A stretch of 51,577 bases of DNA from CBCXTT01 sp965178295 (lineage in GTDB: Bacteria; Pseudomonadota; Alphaproteobacteria; UBA7879): contig CBCXTT010000004.1 of the NCBI GenBank assembly GCA_965178295.1, positions 1 through 51,577 of the forward strand, in the 5' to 3' direction. Made by a program: the position numbers and the translations under genes. Shown piece by piece: positions 19,811 through 30,378 of this stretch; position 1 is the stretch's first letter, and each line of letters begins with the position of its first letter. The notes beneath the pieces were generated by a model. It was not told where the DNA came from. It saw only the letters and a program-made list of their open reading frames with translations, and did no database searches.

Positions 19811-19868
19811 GATAAAAAAACCGATATTAAATCGTCTTTCAAGTGTTGAGATTCTACCAATACTTTTT

Positions 19869-21170
19869 CTAATTTATAAACTGAACGTAAGCGTGATTTT
19901 TTTTTCCGACTGAAAGCTTGAGAACATTATATTCGGTCAACATATTATAAGTGCCACATATTTTTTCATCTGTGATCTTCTGATCATTGACTTTTACGCC
20001 ACCTCCACGAATCAGACGTCGCACTTCCCCATTACTTTTTGCAAGCCCTACTGCAACAAATAGGGGAACCAATGGACTAGTCAGCATTGAGATTTTATAT
20101 TGAATTAAAGGTAAGGATGTTTGTAAAACAGTATTACCGTGCGCGTCCTCACTAACGGCAGAGATGTCAGTTCCCTCCCTTGAAAATACTTGTTGCGCAC
20201 TCTGTCGCACCTCACACAGCGCCTCCTCTCCATGCGCTAAACGTGTCGCTTCATCTGCTAAAATTTCTTTTGCATGATTAATTTCCGAACCGGATAAAGA
20301 CTCAAGAGGCGTAATATCCTTTGGCATCAGATCTGTAAAGAGCTGAATAAAGCGAATAACATCTGCATCCTCCGTATTTCTCCAAAACTGCCAGTAGTCA
20401 AAAACACTCAACATATCGGCGTTCAGCCACACAGCGCCAGAAGCCGTCTTCCCCATTTTTGCCCCTTTCGCCGTTGTCAACAGAGGAACAGTCAGCCCAA
20501 AGGCAGTCTTAGCGCTTACTCGTCGAATCAGTTCAACACCATTCACAATATTGCCCCATTGATCTGATCCCCCAAGCTGGAATAAGCAATCATGCTTACG
20601 ATTTAGCTCTAAAAAGTCATAAGCCTGGAAAATCATATAGTTGAATTCCAGAAATGTGAGTGATTGTGCGCGTTCCAAACGACTTTTGACATTTTCAAAT
20701 GTCAGCATGCGATTAATCGTAAAATGCGGACCATAGGTGCGAAGAAATGTGAGATAATTCAGTCCTTGGAGCCAACTATTATTATCTAATAATTGACCAG
20801 AGCCAGCACCAAAAGAGAGATATTTTTTAAATACTTGTCGAATATTTTCTATATTTTCTTGAATGGTTGCATCATTCATCATTTGACGCGATTCGTCTTT
20901 ACCAGAGGGGTCACCAATTTTTGTTGTCCCACCGCCTATGAGGATAATAGGACGATGCCCATGACGTTGTGCGACACGTGCTGCCATAATTGTAACGAGA
21001 TTTCCAACGTGGAGACTGGGTGCTGTTGCATCATACCCAATATAAAAAGTCACAGGACAGACTAAGCATTGTGTATCTAGTGCTGTCATATCTGTACCCT
21101 GATATATAAAACCACGCCAAGCAAGCTCACGTAAAAATGGAGATTGAAATTCTTCTGCCATGCTATCCAT
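19869..21170 (-). CDS. tyrS: Tyrosyl-tRNA synthetase
   Basis: Class I synthetase that charges tRNA-Tyr. The HIGH-type motif is PSLHVGNL (51-58) after YIGYDATA; the KMSKS-type motif is KMGKTASG (238-245), as in the bacterial TyrRS group. QLGGSDQWGNI (198-208) is the tyrosine-pocket/dimer block. A C-terminal S4 RNA-binding domain (GLAKSNGEVRRLIRGGGVKV) is present. Length 433 residues is normal. It is divergently oriented from the M16 peptidase gene and convergent with the outer-membrane protein gene, so it is probably transcribed alone. Confidence 0.97.
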   Translation of the reverse strand: MDSMAEEFQSPFLRELAWRGFIYQGTDMTALDTQCLVCPVTFYIGYDATAPSLHVGNLVTIMAARVAQRHGHRPIILIGGGTTKIGDPSGKDESRQMMNDATIQENIENIRQVFKKYLSFGAGSGQLLDNNSWLQGLNYLTFLRTYGPHFTINRMLTFENVKSRLERAQSLTFLEFNYMIFQAYDFLELNRKHDCLFQLGGSDQWGNIVNGVELIRRVSAKTAFGLTVPLLTTAKGAKMGKTASGAVWLNADMLSVFDYWQFWRNTEDADVIRFIQLFTDLMPKDITPLESLSGSEINHAKEILADEATRLAHGEEALCEVRQSAQQVFSREGTDISAVSEDAHGNTVLQTSLPLIQYKISMLTSPLVPLFVAVGLAKSNGEVRRLIRGGGVKVNDQKITDEKICGTYNMLTEYNVLKLSVGKKNHAYVQFIN

Positions 21171-21267
21171 GTAATACTTAAATTAATGCTAAATATGTGT
21201 TTTACATATGCCCGAAAGATGAGTACAGTAAAAACTTATCCGCTCTATCGCATTATACGGAAAAGCT

Positions 21268-22527
21268 ATGTCAATTCAAGTCACAACCTTAGAAAACGGG
21301 TTCCGCGTTGTCACAGATCATATCCCCTCAGTCGAAACAGTTTCTCTGGGCGTTTGGATTAAAGCAGGAACACGCAATGAGTCCATAGACACAAATGGTG
21401 TCGCCCATTTTTTGGAGCACATGGCCTTTAAGGGAACTCAAAAACGCACCGCCCTTAATATTTCAGAATCTATCGAGAACGTAGGCGGGTATATCAATGC
21501 TTACACCTCGAGAGAAACAACAGCCTATTATGCCCGCGTCATGAAAAAAAACGTGCCGCTCGTCGTCGATATTCTAGCAGATATACTGCAAAATTCAACA
21601 TTCTTAGAAAAAGAGTTGGAAAAAGAACGCGAGGTGATTCTTCAAGAAATTGGCCAATGTCATGATACACCTGATGATATTATTTATGATCATTTTCAAG
21701 AGCATGCCTTTCAAGATCAGCCAATGGGTTGGACAATTTTAGGGCATGCACACACTATCCAACAAATGCCTAGACAAGCCTTGATAGAGTTCATGAATAC
21801 CCATTACCAGCCGCAAAATATGGTATTTTCTGCCGCCGGTCATATCGACCATGACACACTTGTAGCCCTGGTGCGCAATCACTTTTCTCTCAAGAAAAAA
21901 ATAAGTAGCCCACTCATCGTACCAGGAAAATATGTGGGGGGTAATTTCAGAGAATCTCGCGACCTAGAACAACTGCACCTACTTCTAGGGTTCAAGGGTA
22001 CTAGTTTTTTAGATGATGACTCCTATACAGCAGCCCTCTATGCAACAATCATGGGTGGAGGCATGTCATCACGCCTCTTTCAAGAAGTTCGAGAAAAACG
22101 AGGTCTGGTTTACTCCATATATTCTTTCTCGTCTACCTATAGAGACTGTGGTGTTTTTGGTATCTATGCTGGAACCAGTCAGAAAGATAGTTGTGACCTA
22201 ATCAATGTCATACGCGATGAGCTACTCAAGGCTCCTAGCACACTCAAATCACAGGAAATCACGCGAGCAAAAAACCAAACAAAATCCAGTATTGCAATGG
22301 CCCTTGAAAGCACAACAGCGCGTTCTAAACGTCTTGCGAAAAATTTACTCGAGCACGGGAAAATAATAAGCATTGAAGAAAGTCTAGAAAAAATCAACCG
22401 TATAGAGGGATCACATCTCTCTACATTTGCAGCCAATTTGATTAATAGCCCTGTTACTGTTTCCGCAATCGGGCCAATAGATAAGTTGCCAAACCATCAA
22501 AAACTTAAGCAAAAATTCCACCAATAA
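21268..22527 (+). CDS. Zinc peptidase of family M16 (mitochondrial-processing-peptidase-like)
   Basis: Inverzincin peptidase. The inverted zinc motif HFLEH (47-51) and the third ligand E127 (VILQEIG), 76 residues after H51, are both present, so it should be active. It is a single two-domain unit of 419 residues, the size of alphaproteobacterial M16B enzymes and the beta subunit of mitochondrial processing peptidase; the later block GMSSRLFQEVREKRGLVYSI is the second conserved region. No signal peptide, so probably cytoplasmic, degrading peptides or cleaved presequences. In many alphaproteobacteria it follows thrC; that context is absent here. Confidence 0.93.
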   Translation: MSIQVTTLENGFRVVTDHIPSVETVSLGVWIKAGTRNESIDTNGVAHFLEHMAFKGTQKRTALNISESIENVGGYINAYTSRETTAYYARVMKKNVPLVVDILADILQNSTFLEKELEKEREVILQEIGQCHDTPDDIIYDHFQEHAFQDQPMGWTILGHAHTIQQMPRQALIEFMNTHYQPQNMVFSAAGHIDHDTLVALVRNHFSLKKKISSPLIVPGKYVGGNFRESRDLEQLHLLLGFKGTSFLDDDSYTAALYATIMGGGMSSRLFQEVREKRGLVYSIYSFSSTYRDCGVFGIYAGTSQKDSCDLINVIRDELLKAPSTLKSQEITRAKNQTKSSIAMALESTTARSKRLAKNLLEHGKIISIEESLEKINRIEGSHLSTFAANLINSPVTVSAIGPIDKLPNHQKLKQKFHQ

Positions 22528-23704
22528 ATACAAAAAATTCTTAACAAGAAAACGGTCAAAAAACGAGTACACGGCATCAGGAAGCGATCGTCCCATTTTT
22601 TAGCGCTTTCCACGCGAAGATCTACTGATCGCCTTCTTGCGCACGCGCCCTCTAGTAGGAGACCGATCCTCAATAATGCAAAACGAGACTCAAAACGTCA
22701 GACAACCAACATAGTCCGGTGGGTCACTCATATTGATACAGTATAGAAATGGCGCAAGCGCACCCTTGTATTGTGGGTCAAAAAATCCTTAGATGATAAT
22801 TTTTTGCATCATCATAATTATGGAGTATAGTTTATACCACACAACAGGCAAGGCTTAAAAGGACAGGACTATTATGGAATCATTCCAATAGTTGAGCTAA
22901 TTTCGAATCAAAATAACAGTTAGATTATTATACCTCGTTCGGACTTCTCGACAAAAAATCTCCCCTCATCTTCCTGTCTTCTAGAGCACACCTAAAAATG
23001 CCAATTCCCTAATTTTTCTGAGCAATACGACTGCATTCCTTTGAATTCGCGTTGCAGCGCTTGCTTTAATATTTGTACTTACAAACGTGAGTTTACGTTC
23101 TTTCAGCAGCTCGCTATCGCAATAATATACACACATGGGCTATACGCCTTCCTCTCTGAAGCAAACTAAAATCCACAACTAAGCCACCACAGAACCCATC
23201 GCTCCTCGTTCTTTTTTTGTACAGCGTACGGAGGGGAGGAGGCACCATGTTTAAAACAACGTCTCTTTATACATGAGTAGAACAATTATAGACAACATCA
23301 AACAAGCGTATGGTGTATCAATACACCGAGGAAACTGTGGAAAAAAACTCCTGGTCATCACTAAAGCAGCACACCTGCAGTGCGCGCTCCATAAAGCGCA
23401 GATACTTTCCACGCTGATCTTCTTAGAAAAAGGAAAGGAATTGCCCAACCCATCCAAAATCCTGTCTTGCCCCCCGAAGTGCTGTACAAGCTATGTGTAT
23501 CATTCTCTTCAACCCAATACTTTATATAGCATTGCTCCTCTCTGCCAGAGTAGATTCTTCATTTCGAAAAAGCTGTAAAAAATCACGAAAGAATCACGTA
23601 ACAGTGAGCATGACGCGCTGCTTGTCTTGACCAAAATGTTGTGCAAACTAGATAAATCCTAGAAACGCTTAAACACAAAAACGTCTGCTCGATGCGAGGA
23701 ATTT
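22528..23704. other. About 1.2 kb without an intact gene
   Basis: No long open frame on either strand and no tRNA-like structure. A very purine-rich Shine-Dalgarno-like stretch (GGAGGGGAGGAGG, near 23230-23242) precedes ATG 23248, but that frame stops after nine codons; an overlapping ATG at 23273 opens 101 codons with no family resemblance and odd composition. This looks like a decayed gene that can no longer be identified. Confidence 0.45.
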
Positions 23705-26700
23705 TTATGCGTACTTAATGGATACTCCTGGCATACAGCCTATTGTTCGGATTGCGTGTCCGTCTATCTTATATTTATTTGGAAGCCTCATATGTACGAT
23801 TTTTTGCGATGAAACATGCACATGCAAAGATATACTCTGTAACCCCACATCTTGTGCTGTGATAAAATCTATAATACGCTCAACAAGCACTTCTTCTGCG
23901 CAGTCTAAAATGATATGATGAGGTATGCTGAGCACTGTATCCAGTTTTTTGCATGATTGCGCCATCATTTGTAAGCCACGTGCAGGATCACGTCGCACTT
24001 GTATGGTTAGGCACAATGGCATTCCAGATGTAAGCAGATCACGTGTATCATTCAAAAGATCTGAGAAAAAGACTGCCTCAAAGGCACCTGCTTTGTCTGT
24101 AAAGGACACAAAAGAAAATTTTTTACCTGCTCGAGATGTCCGTTCTTGAAAAGTCGTCACAATGCCTGCAACCTTCACGGTACGCCCTGCATTTTTTTCT
24201 AATCTAGAACTCGGTATGATTTGTGCAGTCTCAAAAAATGGTTCGTAAGATGTAAGAGGGTGGTCTGATAAATAAAAACCGAAGGCATCCATTTCATAAT
24301 TCAATTTTTCAAGTACATTCCAGTCTTGTGTGTCCTTGAATTGTATGGGGAATGCATTTGATTCTAAATCCTGCCCAAATAAGCTTTGTTGCTGACTATT
24401 TTTTTGCGCATATATCAGTGCCCCATGCTGGATAATCACATCAATAGACATAAAGAGTTGCTGACGATTTGGGTGCACGCTATCAAATGCACCTGCCATA
24501 ATCAAGTGCTCCATCTGGCGTTTATTTAAAACCTTTCCACTCAACCTCCCTAAAAAATCCTGTACATTTTTGAATGAGCCGCCTTTTCTCCTCTCTGACA
24601 CAAGCTCAAGCATCGCCCCATCACCAACATTTTTAATCGCTGCTAGGCCATACCTCACCCCGCCATTTTCTACAGAAAACGTGACATCAGAGTGATTCAC
24701 GTCAGGAGGAAGGAGCGCAATGTCCATGTTGTGTAATTCTTGTCGATATATATCCAATTTATCAGTATTGCCCATATCATACGTCATGGTTGCCGCCATA
24801 AATTCAACGGGAAAATTTGCCTTCATGTACGCGGTTTGATAGGCAAGAAGTCCATAGGGTGCGGAGTGAGATTTGTTAAAACCATAGCCTGCAAATTTTG
24901 CAATTTGGTCAAATATGCTGTTAGCCAATTGTGCATCAACACCATTTTTAACAGACCCCGATACAAATATCTGACGCTGTTTTGTCATATCTTCAACAAT
25001 TTTCTTGCCCATTGCACGTCGCAACAAGTCTGCACCGCCAAGGGTATAGCCCGCCATCACCTGAGCTATTTGCATCACTTGTTCTTGGTAGACCATCACC
25101 CCGAATGTTTCTTTTAAGAGATCTTCTAGCATGGGATGCATATATTGCACCTCTTCTTCACCATGCTTACACGCAAGATATCGCGGAATATCATCCATAG
25201 GGCCCGGACGGTATAAAGCAACAAGTGCAATAATTTCTTCAAATTGATCCGGTTTTAACTTGCGCAAAACATCGCGCATCCCTGTGCTTTCCAGTTGAAA
25301 CACGCCCGTTGTCTCAACGCGATTGAGCAAATCAAACGTTTTTATATCATGCAATGATATGGATGACACATCAAAATCAGGAACATATTTCTGCGCCATA
25401 TCCGCTGCCATTTCGACAACTGTCAGCGTTTTAAGTCCTAAAAAATCAAATTTTACCAAACCCGATTTTTCAACAAACTTCATGCTAAATTGTGTCACAG
25501 CCATATTAGACTTAGGGTCTTTGTATAACGGCACCAAATCATCAAGCGCCCTGTCCCCAATAATCAGGCCAGCTGCGTGGGTTGACGCATGACGATAAAG
25601 ACCTTCGAGCTTCAGTGCAATACTCATTAATCGTGCAACTGTCTCATCCTGAATGCGCATTTCTTGCAAAATTGGCTCCTGATCTATTGCATCAAGCAGC
25701 GTAACGGGGTTTGCTGGATTATTAGGCACCATTTTGCAAATACGATCCACCTGACCGTATGGCATTTGTAAAACACGGCCTACATCACGCAACACAGCCC
25801 GTGCCTGCAACTTTCCGAAAGTAATAATTTGTGCAACTTGTGCTTTTCCATAAAATTCTTGAACATAATGAATAACCTCATCACGACGCTCCTGACAAAA
25901 ATCCACATCAAAGTCTGGCATAGATACGCGCTCAGGATTTAAAAAGCGCTCAAAAAGCAAGCCAAAACGAATAGGATCAATATCTGTAATTGTTAAGGAC
26001 CATGCTACTAATGACCCGGCACCTGATCCACGACCAGGACCAACAGGAATAGACTGCCCTTTTGCCCATTGAATAAAATCAGCAACGATCAGAAAGTAGC
26101 CCGGAAAACCCATTTTATTTATGATATCAAGCTCATGATGTAATCTGTCTTGATATACCTGTCGACATGTGTCACGTGCATCGAGCGTCATGGTATCTGT
26201 AAAAACATGTGCTTTAAGGCGCATCTCCAATCCATCCACACTCTGTGTCTTGAGTTCTTCTGCCTCTGTCCTGCCCTTACAGGGAAAAGCGGGAAGAAGA
26301 GGCTCTGATGCCTTAGGCATATACGCACAACGCTGCGCAATTTCAATCGTGTTCGCAATAGCTTCTGGCAAATCCTCAAATAGCACCACCATTTCCTCTG
26401 AGGATTTAAAATAATGATTTTCTGTATATCGCCGCCGATCATCCTCGTTTGCATATCGTCCATCTGCAACACAAATGAGAACATCGTGTGCATCATACAT
26501 ACAGGTTGTTAAAAAATGCACATTATTCGTTGCAACAATAGGCACATCATGGTCAATCGCCAAATCCAAAATACCTTGCTCAATCAAAACTTCATCATTG
26601 AGACCATGTCGGGTTAACTCTAAATAAAACCTCCCGGGAAACACATCAAGATAGGATTGCAAGACGCTTTTAGCAGCATCTTTCTTTTGATCAATGAGAA

Positions 26701-27127
26701 GTTTACCAATATGCCCCTCAACACTCGCCGATAATGCAATAAGACCTGTGCTATGTTGGATCAGTTGATGATATGAAACATGCGGTGTCTGCCCTTCGGG
26801 CGTCTCAAAATAAAAACAGGTCATTAATTTCAGAAGATTTTTATATCCCCTTTCATTTTGCACAAGGAGAACCAACGTATCTGTATCTAATGTGTCTGAA
26901 TCTTCTCGGGATACATTAATTTGCACGCCCACAATCGGCTGAACACCCGCATCCGATGCAACCAATGCAAATTCGAGGGCACCAAATAGATTACCGGTAT
27001 CTGTTAAGGCGAGCGCTGGCATATTATATTCTTTTGCTGCGCGCACTAAATCTTTTATTTTCACCGCACCTTCAAGAAGCGAGTAGTCAGAGTGTACACG
27101 CAGATGGATGAAAGGGCGCTTCTCCAC
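23705..27127 (-). CDS. dnaE: DNA polymerase III subunit alpha
   Basis: Replicative polymerase. The N-terminal PHP domain starts at FIHLRVHSDYSLLEGA (6-21) and GALEFA; the C-family polymerase core has VGPGRGSGAGSLV (362-374) and the catalytic aspartates D405 and D407 in MPDFDVDFCQERR, with the third acidic site in KFDFLGLKTL. Helix-hairpin-helix (YGFNKSHSAPYGLLAYQTAY nearby) and an OB domain (VKVAGIVTTFQERTSRAG) follow. At 1140 residues it is full length. The start is GTG 27127, directly after the lolD TAA, with GGAAGAG upstream, so translation is probably coupled. It is the last gene of the lptF-to-dnaE run, and the 3' flank is the gene-poor stretch. Confidence 0.98.
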   Translation of the reverse strand: MEKRPFIHLRVHSDYSLLEGAVKIKDLVRAAKEYNMPALALTDTGNLFGALEFALVASDAGVQPIVGVQINVSREDSDTLDTDTLVLLVQNERGYKNLLKLMTCFYFETPEGQTPHVSYHQLIQHSTGLIALSASVEGHIGKLLIDQKKDAAKSVLQSYLDVFPGRFYLELTRHGLNDEVLIEQGILDLAIDHDVPIVATNNVHFLTTCMYDAHDVLICVADGRYANEDDRRRYTENHYFKSSEEMVVLFEDLPEAIANTIEIAQRCAYMPKASEPLLPAFPCKGRTEAEELKTQSVDGLEMRLKAHVFTDTMTLDARDTCRQVYQDRLHHELDIINKMGFPGYFLIVADFIQWAKGQSIPVGPGRGSGAGSLVAWSLTITDIDPIRFGLLFERFLNPERVSMPDFDVDFCQERRDEVIHYVQEFYGKAQVAQIITFGKLQARAVLRDVGRVLQMPYGQVDRICKMVPNNPANPVTLLDAIDQEPILQEMRIQDETVARLMSIALKLEGLYRHASTHAAGLIIGDRALDDLVPLYKDPKSNMAVTQFSMKFVEKSGLVKFDFLGLKTLTVVEMAADMAQKYVPDFDVSSISLHDIKTFDLLNRVETTGVFQLESTGMRDVLRKLKPDQFEEIIALVALYRPGPMDDIPRYLACKHGEEEVQYMHPMLEDLLKETFGVMVYQEQVMQIAQVMAGYTLGGADLLRRAMGKKIVEDMTKQRQIFVSGSVKNGVDAQLANSIFDQIAKFAGYGFNKSHSAPYGLLAYQTAYMKANFPVEFMAATMTYDMGNTDKLDIYRQELHNMDIALLPPDVNHSDVTFSVENGGVRYGLAAIKNVGDGAMLELVSERRKGGSFKNVQDFLGRLSGKVLNKRQMEHLIMAGAFDSVHPNRQQLFMSIDVIIQHGALIYAQKNSQQQSLFGQDLESNAFPIQFKDTQDWNVLEKLNYEMDAFGFYLSDHPLTSYEPFFETAQIIPSSRLEKNAGRTVKVAGIVTTFQERTSRAGKKFSFVSFTDKAGAFEAVFFSDLLNDTRDLLTSGMPLCLTIQVRRDPARGLQMMAQSCKKLDTVLSIPHHIILDCAEEVLVERIIDFITAQDVGLQSISLHVHVSSQKIVHMRLPNKYKIDGHAIRTIGCMPGVSIKYA

Positions 27128-27820
27128 TTACTCTTCCATCTCTATTAATTCACCCTCTGAAAATGTGAGGACCCGATCCATTTTTTTCATCAGACTAGGA
27201 TCATGGGTTACAATCAGTGCGGCCATGTTTTCTTCCCGCACAAGTGACAAAATTTCATCAAATACTTTAAAAGATGTGTGCAGGTCCAAGTTACCTGTTG
27301 GTTCATCCGCTAAGAGCAAGTGTGGCGACGTACTAAGAGCGCGTGCAACGGCAACACGTTGCTGTTCCCCACCAGACAGCATCGCAGGCAAATGCTCCAG
27401 GCGATGAGATAGAGATAGATGTTCGAGTAAAGTTGCAGCCCGTTTTCGCGCAAAATCGTAGCTTTTATTCTGTATCAGAAGAGGCATCATGACATTTTCA
27501 ATCGCTGTCAACTCGCTTATCAAATAGTGAAATTGGTAGACAAAACCAAGGGTTGTCCCCCGTATGCGCGTACGCTGTACATCGTTCCCTATAAGACGCT
27601 GTCCATTTATCGCCACTGTCCCATCACTCGGTACATCAAGTAGCCCCGCAATATTAAGAAAGGTCGTTTTTCCTGAGCCTGATGCTCCGACCAGACCCAC
27701 AATCTCACCACGCTTTACAGCAAGCGATGCGCCATGCAAAACATATAATGGTGCGCCCTCCCCTTGGGGGTATGTCTTTGAAATATTATTCATCTCTAAA
27801 ACAGAGGGTGTGTTAACCAT
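27128..27820 (-). CDS. lolD: Lipoprotein-releasing system ATPase LolD
   Basis: ATPase of the LolCDE complex that extracts lipoproteins from the inner membrane for LolA. Walker A GASGSGKTT (45-53), ABC signature LSGGEQQRVA, Walker B LLLADEPTGNLD, H-loop VTHD. Length 230 residues is normal. Its start overlaps the end of the permease gene by 8 nt, and its stop abuts dnaE. The proS-lolC-lolD-dnaE order is common in Alphaproteobacteria. Confidence 0.96.
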   Translation of the reverse strand: MVNTPSVLEMNNISKTYPQGEGAPLYVLHGASLAVKRGEIVGLVGASGSGKTTFLNIAGLLDVPSDGTVAINGQRLIGNDVQRTRIRGTTLGFVYQFHYLISELTAIENVMMPLLIQNKSYDFARKRAATLLEHLSLSHRLEHLPAMLSGGEQQRVAVARALSTSPHLLLADEPTGNLDLHTSFKVFDEILSLVREENMAALIVTHDPSLMKKMDRVLTFSEGELIEMEE

Positions 27821-29066
27821 GATATTTCAATGCCTCCACTGGATGTAGGGTGGCGGCTTTCCGTGCAGGATACAGCGTTGCAAACACGCTAAACCCTAAA
27901 GACATGGACACAATCAGCATAATCTCAGACCAGTCCAAAACCGCGGGCAATCGCGATAAAAAATAAATCTCAGCGCTAAAAACATCTACATCTAGAAATG
28001 TTTCTATTGCGCGACGAATGTGTTCTATATTTTTAACAAATAAGATGCCAAGGCCCGCTCCACAGAAAGTGCCTACAATACCAATTGTCGCTCCAACTAA
28101 CAGAAATACGCGCAAGATAAAATACTTTGATGCACCGATAGTGCGTAATATACCGATGTCTGACGTTTTGTCCCGCACCAACATCACTAAACCCGACACA
28201 ACATTAAAGGAAGCAATCAAGATCAAAAGCGTTAAAATTAAAAACATCACATTACGCTCCACAATAATCGCCTCAAAAAATGAGGCATTACTCTGTCGCC
28301 AATCAATCAGTCGTAAATTGGGGTAGTCAGACAATACCTGGCCAAGGGTGATTTTGAGCACATCAAGGTGATCCGGATTTTTGAGAAAAATCTCTACATG
28401 ACTGGCACGGCTGTGCATCCTATAAAAGTTTTGTGCCAGTTCCATAGGCATAAAGGCAAAGCTTTTATTGTACTGCGACATACCTGCATCAAAAATACCG
28501 ACAACAAAGAAGTCCTGATAGCGCGGTACAACACCAAAAGGAGATGGTGTGCCCTGAGGAGACAGTAAGCGCACCTTTTGTCCAACCGAAATTCCTAAAG
28601 ACTGAGCTAACTGTCGCCCTACAATCAACACCGGTTTACCAGAGACAAAAGTCTTTAACGTACCAGCAATTAAACTCTCACTAATAATAGATCTTTCATA
28701 CACGTCTTGTGCATCCATTCCACGCACAATAACACCTGCGGCACACTCTCCTGCCACTAGCATACCCTGCGCTTCAACAAGTGGTACAGCATGTATAACA
28801 CCTGATACACTCTCAATTTTATCCTTCAACACCTGGTAGTTTTCAATACCTGCATTCTGGGCGCTATGGACCACAACATGACTATTAAAATCTAGAATAC
28901 GTGTAAGCAGATTGTGACGAAAGCCATTCATCACAGACATAACGATAATGAGTGTCGCAACGCCTAAAGTAATTCCTAAAAAAGAAAAGCCTGCCACAAC
29001 AGAAACAAAGCCACGTTTTTGCTGACGTGCCCTCAAGTATCGATATGCAATGAACAGTTCAGACAT
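27813..29066 (-). CDS. lolC: Lipoprotein-releasing system permease LolC/LolE
   Basis: Membrane subunit of the lipoprotein sorting ABC complex. TM1 lies at about residues 20-45 (FSFLGITLGVATLIIVMSVM, followed by NGFR as in the family), a large periplasmic MacB-like domain spans 50-260, and three further TM segments follow (VMFLILTLLILIASFNVVSG; the ASKYFILRVFLLVGATIG block; WSEIMLIVSMSLGF). 417 residues is normal. The window has a single permease gene, so the complex is probably a homodimer (LolF-like) plus LolD. It overlaps proS by 8 nt and lolD by 8 nt. Confidence 0.94.
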   Translation of the reverse strand: MSELFIAYRYLRARQQKRGFVSVVAGFSFLGITLGVATLIIVMSVMNGFRHNLLTRILDFNSHVVVHSAQNAGIENYQVLKDKIESVSGVIHAVPLVEAQGMLVAGECAAGVIVRGMDAQDVYERSIISESLIAGTLKTFVSGKPVLIVGRQLAQSLGISVGQKVRLLSPQGTPSPFGVVPRYQDFFVVGIFDAGMSQYNKSFAFMPMELAQNFYRMHSRASHVEIFLKNPDHLDVLKITLGQVLSDYPNLRLIDWRQSNASFFEAIIVERNVMFLILTLLILIASFNVVSGLVMLVRDKTSDIGILRTIGASKYFILRVFLLVGATIGIVGTFCGAGLGILFVKNIEHIRRAIETFLDVDVFSAEIYFLSRLPAVLDWSEIMLIVSMSLGFSVFATLYPARKAATLHPVEALKYHG

Positions 29067-30375
29067 GGGATGTACAATCCTTTATGCGCGCCCATTCGGT
29101 CTCAAAAAAATAACGAAGCCCTTCCAACGATAGCTCTTCTCGACTCCCAGATGCGCGCGCTTTCACTTCACATGTCCCCTGCCTCAGACCTCGAGGGCTA
29201 ACGATCACTTGCCATGGTAGACCGATGAGATCCATAGTTGCAAACTTAGATCCTGATGATTCATTGCGATCATTTAAAAGCACCTCAAAACCTATTGCTG
29301 TCAACATTGCATAGATTGTCGTAGACACGTGATCGCTCTGCGCATCCCCCACCTTTAAATTTAAGATCCCAACATGAAAAGGACTAATAGCAATAGGCCA
29401 TTTTATACCCCGATCATCGTGGTTTACTTCTATAATACCAGCAACCAAGCGGCTTACCCCAATACCAAAAGAACTCATCTCAGGATACACCGGTTTACCA
29501 TCTGGGCCAGCAACTGGTGCATTCATGGCTTCTGTATACTTGGTGCCAAAATTAAAGATATGCCCAACTTCAATACCGCGACGAGAGGTCAAATCAATGT
29601 CACTAACGGGGCACTGTTCTGGGTCGTGCAGCTCACCCGACTTTGCGTATAGTTTTAAGATATCTTCAACCGCCACATTCGCCCCTAAAGTTTCAAACTT
29701 TATATCATAAAAAATCTCATTCTCTCCAGTATCCGAAAAAATATGAAATTCATGACTCAACTCACCACCTATAGGACCAGTATCAGCCTGCACAGGCATT
29801 GCATCTACCCCCAGACGCTTAAAGATTTTTAAGTACGCCCGCATCATATCATAATACGTTGCGCGCGCCGCATCAGGAGAGAGGTCAAAACTATACGCAT
29901 CTTGCATTAAAAATTCACGCCCTCGCATAACGCCAAATCGGGGTCGAACCTCATCACGAAATTTCCACTGGATTTGAAAAACCCGCAAAGGAAATTGACG
30001 ATAACTTTTAACAAAGCGCCTGAACAAGGCTGTCATCATATCTTCATTTGTAGGACTATACAGTAAATCGCGATCATGACGATCCTTAATACGCAGCATC
30101 TCTTTCCCATAAGACTCATAGCGACCACTCTCGCGCCAAACATCGGCCGATTGTAAAATGGGCATTAAAAGCTCTGCACAGTTTGCTACTGTTAGTTCTT
30201 CACGAATAATTTTTTCGATTTTTTTCAACACACGTAATCCCAACGGCAGCCAAGAATAAATACCCGCTACTTCTTGGCATATCATTCCCGTCCTTAGCAT
30301 TAATTGATGCGAGGCAATCTTTGCTTCACTTGGTGTTTCCTTAAGCAAAGGCAGAAAATAATTTGAAAGCTTCAT
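29059..30375 (-). CDS. proS: Prolyl-tRNA synthetase (short alphaproteobacterial type)
   Basis: Class II synthetase for tRNA-Pro. Motif 1 region near RTGMICQEVAGIYSWLPLG, motif 2 KFRDEVRPRFGVMRGREF (about 132-149) and DAYSFD, motif 3 SFGIGVSRLVAGIIE. At 438 residues it lacks the roughly 180-residue INS editing domain found between motifs 2 and 3 in E. coli ProS; that is the known alphaproteobacterial type. Start: ATG 30375; a TTG at 30378, directly behind the lptD stop, would add one residue. It sits between lptD and the lol genes with almost no spacing. Confidence 0.96.
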   Translation of the reverse strand: MKLSNYFLPLLKETPSEAKIASHQLMLRTGMICQEVAGIYSWLPLGLRVLKKIEKIIREELTVANCAELLMPILQSADVWRESGRYESYGKEMLRIKDRHDRDLLYSPTNEDMMTALFRRFVKSYRQFPLRVFQIQWKFRDEVRPRFGVMRGREFLMQDAYSFDLSPDAARATYYDMMRAYLKIFKRLGVDAMPVQADTGPIGGELSHEFHIFSDTGENEIFYDIKFETLGANVAVEDILKLYAKSGELHDPEQCPVSDIDLTSRRGIEVGHIFNFGTKYTEAMNAPVAGPDGKPVYPEMSSFGIGVSRLVAGIIEVNHDDRGIKWPIAISPFHVGILNLKVGDAQSDHVSTTIYAMLTAIGFEVLLNDRNESSGSKFATMDLIGLPWQVIVSPRGLRQGTCEVKARASGSREELSLEGLRYFFETEWARIKDCTSHV

Positions 30376-30378
30376 CAA

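Noticed and set aside
22901..22920. TTCGAATC resembling a tRNA T-loop
   Set aside because: No matching T-stem, anticodon arm or acceptor stem around it.
23273..23578. 101-codon ORF in the gene-free stretch
   Set aside because: Composition unlike the real genes (many Cys, His, Ser), no family; described only as part of the possible decayed region.
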